A DNA stretch of 19,904 bases, from the NCBI GenBank assembly GCA_015523645.1, contig WAJY01000030.1, positions 1-19,904 of the forward strand. Reading direction: 5' to 3'. A model generated the notes under the pieces. It saw nothing but the letters and a program-made list of their open reading frames with translations. It made no database searches and was not told the DNA's origin. This DNA is from Geoglobus sp. (lineage in GTDB: Archaea > Halobacteriota > Archaeoglobi > Archaeoglobales > Archaeoglobaceae). Below, piece by piece: positions 14,134-19,904 of the stretch. The position numbers and the translations under genes are program-made. Within the stretch, counting starts at the first letter, position 1. Every line of letters begins with the position of its first letter.

Positions 14134-15944
14134 ATGAGCTTTACAGGAAAATTGCTTGAGATAGATCTTTCAGAGCAGTGTTATCAAGTCTACGATATAG
14201 AGGTTGAAAAGTATGAGGAGCATTTGGGAACAATCGGGATCGCATACGAGATAGCTGATCAGCTTGCAGGGAACTTTCATCCATTAGATGAGAACAACTT
14301 CATAATTTTCTCTGCCGGAATTCTCACAAATACTCCAGTTCCTGGTGCTTCAAAGGTTGTTGCAATAACTAAAAACCCCTTGAACAGAACGTATGGTCCA
14401 TCGGTTGGTGGAGGGGCATTTGCGAGAGATATGAAGAGAGCAGGTTTTGACATAATTGTTGTTAAAGGCAAAGCTCAATCTCCGGTCTGGATTGATATTT
14501 ACAACGGAGGTGTTGAGATAAAAAAGCAAGATTCTGGGGAAGGGATGCGGTTGAAAGTTATGAAATTTTGAGGGAAAGTGGGAGAAGTGTCTTGACAATC
14601 GGACAGGCTGGAGAGAACCTTGTGAAGTATGCAATTTCTCTGATTGATGGCTTCCACCACCTTGGAAAGGCAGGACTGGGTGCTGTGATGGGTTCAAAGA
14701 ATCTCAAGGCTATAAGGATAGGGGGTAGCAGAAAATCTGAAATAGATGATCCAAATGAGTTCAGAAAGGCTGTTTCCGAGTTCAGAAGACGAATAATCAA
14801 TGACAAATTGACAAAGCTGTATTCTGAAATGGGTATAATGGCGGTATGGGATCTCTGGGCAAGGCAGGGGTATTTGTCATGGAGAATGAAGAGCGTTGCT
14901 GTGGGTGAGGAGAGGGTGAAGGAGTTCGGGGTTGAGAAGTATCTGAGAGAGATAAAGGTAAAAAGCATAGGCTGTCATGGTTGTCCATCTCCATGCAAGG
15001 CAATTTTAAAGGCAAGAATAAATGGCAGGGAAATAAAATCTGCAGCATCTCTATACCTGGGTGTTGCATACGAATTTGGTGTTAAGTGCGGTGTTGAGAA
15101 TGCGGAAAAAGCTGTTCTTTGTCATGATTTTGCAAACAGATATGGAATAGACGCCTTCCTTTTTTCAGAACTCTTTGACATTCTTGCAACCCTAAAAGAG
15201 AGAGGAGAAGCTGAAGTTGATGTTAGAAGGAGTGCTGATTGTGTAATCGAGATGATGAGAAAAACGGTTTATAAGGAAGGTTTGGGGAAGATGCTTGCAG
15301 AGGGAATAGATGGATTAAAGGATAGGTTTGAGTTTGAGGATTACTTCATCAAGAAGATTGAACCCATTTTTGACCCGAGAGTGTCTTCTGGGAGCGAATC
15401 CTTCGGATTGCTTACAAATCTAAGGGGTTCTCAGGAAGGACCAATAAGCATCACAGTTCTTCCAGGAAAAAGCAAGGAAAGTCTAGTCAGATACATGAAG
15501 AGAATAGGGGCAAGCGAAAGGCTGATTGAGGAAACATTCAAAAATGGAATGAATCCCGCTCTCTACACCCTTGCGGTTGAAAACTGGCTTTACACCTTGA
15601 ACGGGATGGGATTGTGCAGGAGAGAAAGCATTGCCAGAAATCTCGATGTTGATTTGCTTTCAAAAATCTTTTTCTCAGCTACAGGAATTGAGGCAGATGG
15701 TGATGAGCTTGTTGAGGCAGGAGGACAGACTTTCACAATTGCAAGAAAGCTGAACTGCAGGGAAGGCTATTCATGGAAAGACGATTTACCACCAAGAAAA
15801 TTTTTTGAACCTCTGTCAACATGGGATGGGGAGAAGGTATGGAGGGATTATCTAACAGGGAAGAAATATTCCTATGAGGATGTCAAGGAAATGCTCAGAC
15901 AATATTATAAATTCAGAGGGTGGAGTGAAAATGGATGTCCTTGA
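14134..15944 (+). CDS. Aldehyde ferredoxin oxidoreductase family (tungsten-type), read through a -1 frameshift at 14520-14526
   Basis: Oxidises aldehydes to acids with ferredoxin using a tungsten (or molybdenum) bis-pterin site and a [4Fe-4S] cluster. One frame runs to a TGA at 14569; the rest lies in the -1 frame. Joining 14134-14526 to 14526-15944 gives 603 residues, close to the 605 I recall for Pyrococcus AOR. It reads SFTGKLLEIDLS, TNTPVPGASKVVAITKNPL, GPSVGGGAFARDMKRAGFD, then across the joint VEIKKARFWGRDAVESYEIL and IGQAGENLVKYA, GLGAVMGSKNLKAI. Cluster cysteines C281, C284, C288 and C495 keep the known spacing (Pyrococcus 288, 291, 295, 494). Asn490 replaces the Asp of the D-x-x-G-L-C pterin motif. 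Start ATG 14134 fits the family; TTG 14113 is further upstream. The substrate cannot be told from sequence. Confidence 0.82.
14506..14526 (+). promoter_or_regulatory. Candidate -1 programmed frameshift signal: GGAGGTG then A AAA AAG
   Basis: The heptamer A AAA AAG (14520-14526) is in the correct zero-frame phase (ATA AAA AAG), the most slippery -1 sequence known in bacteria (dnaX). Seven bases before it is GGAGGTG (14506-14512), a strong complement to the 16S 3' end, as in the dnaX stimulator. Slipping here yields exactly the frame that encodes the rest of the enzyme. A run of seven A instead of six would also restore the frame, so an uncalled base cannot be excluded. Confidence 0.5.
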
Positions 15945-15958
15945 TCTCTGCTGTAATT

Positions 15959-16008
15959 AAATTTTTAAAACCTCCAGTAGAGTAGTATTGTTCGTTTTGA
16001 TTGAGGTG
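15959..16008 (+). promoter_or_regulatory. Promoter and ribosome binding site of gyrB
   Basis: AATTTTTAAAA (15959-15969), a good TATA-like box, would start transcription near 15990. The leader then carries GAGGTG (16003-16008), 5 bases before the ATG at 16014. The T-rich stretch also lies just after the oxidoreductase stop and may serve as its terminator. Confidence 0.55.
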
Positions 16009-16013
16009 GAGGT

Positions 16014-17876
16014 ATGGAGTATTCGGCAGAACACATTGAGGTTTTGAGCGATCTTGAAGCGGTAAGAAAAAGACCGGGAATGTATGTTGGTGGTATAGGC
16101 ATTAAAGGTCTTCATCATTTACTTTGGGAGGTTGTGGACAATGCCATTGATGAGGCATTGGCAGGCTTTTGCAATAAAATCAGGGTAATTCTGCATGAAG
16201 ACGGGAGTGCAAGTGTTGAGGATAATGGAAGGGGCATTCCCACGGAAACTCATGAGCTTGGCAAGTCAGCTTTGGAGATAGTAATGACAAAGCTTCATGC
16301 AGGTGGAAAATTCAGCAAAAAAGCATACAAGGTATCTGGTGGGTTGCATGGGGTTGGTGTGTCAGTTGTTAATGCCCTTTCAGAGTGGCTTGAGGTTTAT
16401 GTTAGGAGGGATGGAAAAATCTACTATCAGAGGTATGAGAGAGGAGTGCCAGTCTCAGATGTGAAAATCTTGGGCGAGTCTGAAAGCTCTGGCACGATTG
16501 TAAGATTCAAGCCAGATGAAGAGATTTTTGAAACTACAGAATTTAGATATGATATTGTTGCCCATAGATTGAGAGAGCTTGCTTATTTAACAAAGGGAGT
16601 TACAATAGAACTTATAGATGAGAGAAAGAAAAAGAGAGAAGAGTTTCACTCAAAGAACGGGATAATGGATTACATCAAAGTTCTTAACAAGGGGAAGACA
16701 AAGCTTCACGACCCCTTTTATGTTCATGAGAAGGCTAATGGCATTGAGGTAGAGGTGGCTATGCAGTTCACGGACACAGAGCACGAAATAGTTTTGGGCT
16801 ATGCCAACAACATTCATAACTATGAAGGGGGAACGCATGTTGTTGGGTTCAGATCTGGATTAACAAGGGCATTGAATGAGTATGGCAGAAAGCATGTAAA
16901 AAAATATGTCCCTTTAACAGGTTTGGATGTAAGGGAAGGACTCACAGCAATAATCTCGGTTAAGGTGCCCGAGCCCCAGTTTGAAGGACAAACGAAGACA
17001 AAATTGAGCAACAGCGAAGTTAAAAATGCAGTTGAAAGTGTGACATACAGAGGTATACTGGAGTGGCTGGAGGAAAATCCCGATTTTGCATCAAAGATAA
17101 TCGAGAAGTGTCAGACAACAAGAAAGGCAAGGGAGGCTGCCAAAAGAGCGAGAGAACTTGTGAAGAGGAAAAGCGAGGTAGCAACACTCCCCGGAAAACT
17201 TGCAGATTGCTCTTCGAAGAATCCTGAGGAAAGGGAGCTTTTCATAGTTGAGGGGGAATCTGCGGGAGGTTCTGCAAAACAGGCAAGAGATAGGAGGTTT
17301 CAGGCAATTCTTCCAATCAGGGGAAAGATAATAAATGTAGAGAAGGCTGGAATCGTTAAGGTTTTGAGAAATGAGGAGGTTAAGGCTATAATATCTGCTG
17401 TGGGTGCTGGAATGGGTAAAGATTTTGACATAAGCAAAATAAGGTATGGTAAAATTATAATAATGACAGATGCAGATGTTGATGGAGCACACATCAGAAC
17501 ACTCCTTCTAACCTTCTTTTACAGATACATGAGACCAATAATAGAGTATGGTCACCTCTACATAGCCCAGCCACCCCTTTACAGGATAAAGAAGGGGAAG
17601 AAGACGTATTATGTTTATTCTGAGAAGGAACTTGAAGAACTTCTTAAAAGGATTGGTGATGCTGAGGTTCAGAGATATAAGGGTTTGGGGGAGATGAATC
17701 CACAGCAATTATGGGAGACTACAATGAATCCTGAGAGTAGGATACTTGCAAGGGTTAGCATAGAAGATGCGGTTATGGCAGAGGAGCTAATAACAATACT
17801 GATGGGGGAGGATGTTGAGAGCAGAAGAAACTTCATTATAGAGCATTCAAGTGAGGTTAGAAACCTGGATGTGTGA
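16014..17876 (+). CDS. gyrB: DNA gyrase subunit B
   Basis: ATPase and TOPRIM subunit of the type IIA topoisomerase that introduces negative supercoils with GyrA (not in this window). 620 residues. GHKL ATPase motifs: [11 protein letters not shown] with catalytic E39 and N43, DNGRGIP at 70-76 and [15 protein letters not shown] near 108-122; then the transducer with [14 protein letters not shown] from EGESAGGSA (E413), with the metal triad D486, D488 and D490 in DADVDGAH, and the terminal [19 protein letters not shown]. No long insertion is present, unlike gammaproteobacterial GyrB. Gyrase in Archaeoglobales is regarded as acquired from bacteria long ago. Start fixed by GAGGTG 5 bases upstream. 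Overlaps the next gene by 4 bases (GTGA). Confidence 0.97.
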   Translation: MEYSAEHIEVLSDLEAVRKRPGMYVGGIGIKGLHHLLWEVVDNAIDEALAGFCNKIRVILHEDGSASVEDNGRGIPTETHELGKSALEIVMTKLHAGGKFSKKAYKVSGGLHGVGVSVVNALSEWLEVYVRRDGKIYYQRYERGVPVSDVKILGESESSGTIVRFKPDEEIFETTEFRYDIVAHRLRELAYLTKGVTIELIDERKKKREEFHSKNGIMDYIKVLNKGKTKLHDPFYVHEKANGIEVEVAMQFTDTEHEIVLGYANNIHNYEGGTHVVGFRSGLTRALNEYGRKHVKKYVPLTGLDVREGLTAIISVKVPEPQFEGQTKTKLSNSEVKNAVESVTYRGILEWLEENPDFASKIIEKCQTTRKAREAAKRARELVKRKSEVATLPGKLADCSSKNPEERELFIVEGESAGGSAKQARDRRFQAILPIRGKIINVEKAGIVKVLRNEEVKAIISAVGAGMGKDFDISKIRYGKIIIMTDADVDGAHIRTLLLTFFYRYMRPIIEYGHLYIAQPPLYRIKKGKKTYYVYSEKELEELLKRIGDAEVQRYKGLGEMNPQQLWETTMNPESRILARVSIEDAVMAEELITILMGEDVESRRNFIIEHSSEVRNLDV

Positions 17877-18745
17877 GCATGAGAATGAAGGCTAAGTGCC
17901 CCGCCTGCCTTTTAAACAGAATATATCAGGAATGCAGAATGATTACAGAGGATGAGAAGCTGATAAACGAAATTGTTGAAATTGCTCTTGAAGAGATTTT
18001 GAGGGAATTTAGGAAAAGAGAGGTAAATGCTGTTGCATCGACAAAGGTTCACAGAATTGTTTACAGTATGCTCGGGAATCGCGATCCCTATGCTGAGGTA
18101 AAGAGAAGAGCCAACCAGATATCCATGCAAGTCCTGCCAGCTGTGAAATCTTATGTAGTTAGGGATGATTCATTCAGAAATGCGGTTATAGCCAGCATAA
18201 TCGGGAACAGCTTTGACTACGGAATTTTGGATCATCAAGTAAAGGAAACAGATTTTTTGGATTATTTTAAGCAGGAATTCAGAAAAGGGCTGGTGATAGA
18301 TGATGTCGAGGAAATTAAGCATCTCTCAAGGGGCAGAGTTGTTTACATTGCAGACAATGCTGGAGAAATAATCTTTGACAGACTGCTTGTTGAGGAGATA
18401 AAAAAGGTTGGAGGCTTTGTTAGTTTTGTTGTGAGGGGTAAGCCGATTTTAAGTGATGCTACTTTGGAGGATGCAAGGTTTGCTGGAATTGACAAGGTGG
18501 CTGATGAAGTTCTCACAAACGGATATGGTGCAGTTGGAATAATTGAGGATGAGCTTCCTGAAACAACAATGGACAGAATGGAAAATGCTGATGTTATTAT
18601 ATCAAAGGGCATGGCTAATTATGAGTGCTTGTCTGAAAGCAAGTTTGGAAGAATTGCCTTTCTCCTTAAGGCGAAATGCGAACCGGTTGCGATGGACATA
18701 GGTGTTAATGTTGGCGATATGGTGGCGATGCTTAGATGGATCTGA
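17873..18745 (+). CDS. DUF89/ARMT1-like metal-dependent phosphatase (AF1104-type)
   Basis: About 290 residues of the DUF89 family, whose members act as metal-dependent damage-control phosphatases on side products such as phosphorylated sugars or phosphopantetheine. Visible signatures: an N-terminal C-P-A-C-L-L-N-R (C9, C12) typical of archaeal subfamily I proteins, the metal-binding [14 protein letters not shown] (Asp-Asn-x-x-Glu), [16 protein letters not shown], and [12 protein letters not shown] near residues 243-255. No substrate can be assigned. The GTG overlaps the gyrB stop as GTGA, so translation is coupled; ATGs at 17879 and 17885 are alternative starts. It overlaps the cysteine-rich gene downstream by 10 bases. 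The gyrB link is likely operonic only. Confidence 0.85.
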   Translation: MSMRMKAKCPACLLNRIYQECRMITEDEKLINEIVEIALEEILREFRKREVNAVASTKVHRIVYSMLGNRDPYAEVKRRANQISMQVLPAVKSYVVRDDSFRNAVIASIIGNSFDYGILDHQVKETDFLDYFKQEFRKGLVIDDVEEIKHLSRGRVVYIADNAGEIIFDRLLVEEIKKVGGFVSFVVRGKPILSDATLEDARFAGIDKVADEVLTNGYGAVGIIEDELPETTMDRMENADVIISKGMANYECLSESKFGRIAFLLKAKCEPVAMDIGVNVGDMVAMLRWI

Positions 18746-19215
18746 GGGAGAGAACAATCAAAGAACTCTTTCAGACGCTGACCGGTTATGAAAGAAAAGA
18801 TTGTGAGTATTACCCATGTCACTTTGAGGGACAGGACTGCTCTTTCTGCTTCTGTCCCTTCTATCCCTGCCTGATCTATGAGACAGGAGGAAGGCTGAAA
18901 GATGACAACATTTGGAGCTGTTCTGATTGCTTTTTTATTCATGAAAAAGAAAGGGCTGAGGAGATCAAGAACATCCTATCCTCATACCCCTTTCAGTTTC
19001 TTGCAGAAAGCGACTGGTTCTTCTTCAACGAAATCCTTCAGCTTTATCTTTTCGGTGAGATAAGGGGCAGGCGGATGGGAAAGTCGTACACAATCTATAA
19101 ACCTGAAAATGAGTGCATTCTTGTTTTATTAAATGGATTTACAATAAAAGAGACTTTTAGAGGGAAATGCAGCGATCTAAAGGAAAAGGAAGGAATACTA
19201 CTGCCTTCAAATTAA
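18736..19215 (+). CDS. Cysteine-rich small domain (PF04071/COG2158-like) protein with unknown C-terminal half
   Basis: 159 residues. The first 70 hold eight cysteines (23, 28, 35, 38, 40, 45, 62, 65) and H29/H69 in the pattern GYERKDCEYYPCHF, CSFCFCPFYPCL, WSCSDCFFIH, which matches the cysteine-rich small domain, probably binding zinc or an iron-sulfur cluster. That domain is sometimes fused to cobalamin-biosynthesis enzymes such as CobD-like proteins, but it also occurs alone in archaea. Residues 71-159 (aromatic SDWFFFNEILQLYLFGEIRG and a strand-rich end) are longer than the domain itself, and I do not recognise them. ATG start inside the end of the DUF89 gene (10-base overlap). Convergent egsA shares the TTAA at its stop. 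Confidence 0.8.
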   Translation: MDLRERTIKELFQTLTGYERKDCEYYPCHFEGQDCSFCFCPFYPCLIYETGGRLKDDNIWSCSDCFFIHEKERAEEIKNILSSYPFQFLAESDWFFFNEILQLYLFGEIRGRRMGKSYTIYKPENECILVLLNGFTIKETFRGKCSDLKEKEGILLPSN

Positions 19216-19904
19216 GCTATTCCTGTTTTCTCAAGTATGACCTCAAATTCTTCCTTGCTAGGATTCACATCTTCCAGAATTGTGTATCTTCTCCTTCTTA
19301 TCTTCTTTGAAAACATGAGAGCCTCAATAACTTGTTCTTTGCTAACTCCAATCTCCTTGGCTGTTGTGGGAGCCTGAACCTTTTCAAGGGATTGCTTTAT
19401 CGCCTCCCAGTTTCCAACACCGTAATGCTTTTGATGCAAGTATTCCATAATTATCGCTCCTATACCAACCTGCTCGCCATGCAAACCATCTCCAAAGCCC
19501 AAATAGTCCAGAGCGTGGCTGAACTTATGCTCAGCACCGCTTGCAGGTCTGCTTGAACCAACAAGACTTATTGAAACACCGCTCAGAATCAAACCCCTGA
19601 CAAGCATTTCAAGGTGTTTTATGTTTGATATGTCTAGATTAGCAGTTGTGAGCATTAAATTTGCTGGCATCACCGCCATTGAAGCTGCAACCTCACTGTA
19701 TTCCTCATTGACTTTCTCCTTCGCAAGCACCCAGTCCTTTACTGCAGTTATGTTTGAAATAAGATCCCCATAACCAGATCTGAGATATCTCACCGGACTT
19801 TTTCTCAGAATTGTCAGGTCTGCAAGAACAGCAGTTGGAGGATTGGTTGAAATGGATATAGGTCTGTTCTCCTCCTTGAAGCTTGCCACAGGAGAGGCTA
19901 TTCC
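19212..19904 (-). CDS. egsA: sn-Glycerol-1-phosphate dehydrogenase (partial, N-terminus outside window)
   Basis: Reduces dihydroxyacetone phosphate to sn-glycerol-1-phosphate, the backbone of archaeal ether lipids. The C-terminal 230 residues are present; the frame is open to the window edge, GIASPVASFKEENRPISIS being internal and missing the NAD-binding N-terminus. Seen in order: TNPPTAVLADLTILRKSP, YGDLISNITAVKDWVLA, GSSRPASGAEHKFSHALDYL with a zinc histidine, GLHGEQVGIGAIIMEYLH with the second zinc histidine, and YTILEDVNPSKEEFE. All are signatures of the archaeal G-1-P dehydrogenase branch of the iron-alcohol-dehydrogenase superfamily rather than glycerol dehydrogenase. Its TAA overlaps the stop of the cysteine-rich gene. 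Confidence 0.95.
   Translation of the reverse strand, partial: GIASPVASFKEENRPISISTNPPTAVLADLTILRKSPVRYLRSGYGDLISNITAVKDWVLAKEKVNEEYSEVAASMAVMPANLMLTTANLDISNIKHLEMLVRGLILSGVSISLVGSSRPASGAEHKFSHALDYLGFGDGLHGEQVGIGAIIMEYLHQKHYGVGNWEAIKQSLEKVQAPTTAKEIGVSKEQVIEALMFSKKIRRRRYTILEDVNPSKEEFEVILEKTGIA

Noticed and set aside
14568..15944. Separate 458-residue gene beginning with TTG, downstream of a 145-residue gene
   Set aside because: No ribosome binding site precedes the TTG, and the conserved oxidoreductase sequence continues upstream of it in the same frame back to 14526, so the two are halves of one gene.
15930..15960. Frameshift truncating the C-terminus of the oxidoreductase
   Set aside because: The joined product is 603 residues and ends in ...RGWSENGCP, close to the usual family length, so no lost domain needs to be invoked. 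The alternative frame adds only a few unconvincing residues.
1..19904. Novel defence, CRISPR or mobile system
   Set aside because: No repeat-spacer array, transposase, integrase, toxin-antitoxin pair or restriction gene is visible; the genes are mostly housekeeping with a few uncharacterised proteins.

Overview
The window is a gene-dense piece of an archaeal chromosome, most likely from the order Archaeoglobales (Archaeoglobus or Ferroglobus-like). This rests on gene content: family-D DNA polymerase large subunit, glycerol-1-phosphate dehydrogenase (archaeal lipids), coenzyme F420 genes cofG, cofH and cofC, PurP, Pth2, an Rnl3-type RNA ligase, a tungsten-type aldehyde ferredoxin oxidoreductase, a bacterial-type gyrB, and a sirtuin closely resembling Archaeoglobus Sir2-Af1. 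Many starts sit about 25 bases after an A/T-rich TATA-like box, as in leaderless archaeal mRNAs. The genus is inference. I recognise no CRISPR array, tRNA, rRNA or insertion sequence, and no stretch over 300 bases lacks a gene.

Layout. Positions 1-10073 are all minus strand. Read in the direction of transcription they are: DP2 (polC), ketopantoate reductase, a small multidrug-export-family membrane protein, a 110-base promoter gap, then a tight run of two CBS proteins, an RNA ligase, a DUF1464 kinase-like protein, cofG and cofH, many with overlapping ends. cofH runs off the left edge, and its last 68 bases look foreign. A divergent promoter at about 10074-10194 separates this block from sir2 (plus), which collides tail to tail with pth2 and a small unknown gene (minus). 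A second divergent promoter leads to a zinc-ribbon membrane protein and cofC (plus). purP (minus) and the aldehyde oxidoreductase (plus) diverge from a palindrome-rich gap. gyrB, a DUF89 protein and a cysteine-rich protein then form a plus-strand operon that meets egsA (minus, partial) at a shared TTAA stop.

Most genes are ordinary housekeeping genes: F420 synthesis (cofG, cofH, cofC), CoA (panE), purines (purP), lipids (egsA), replication and topology (polD, gyrB), and translation quality (pth2). The most notable signal is in the aldehyde oxidoreductase. Its reading frame is broken exactly at an in-phase A AAA AAG heptamer, preceded by a strong Shine-Dalgarno-like GGAGGTG. A -1 shift there restores a 603-residue protein with all four expected cluster cysteines. 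This is the layout of a dnaX-type programmed frameshift, although a single missing A in the run would look the same.
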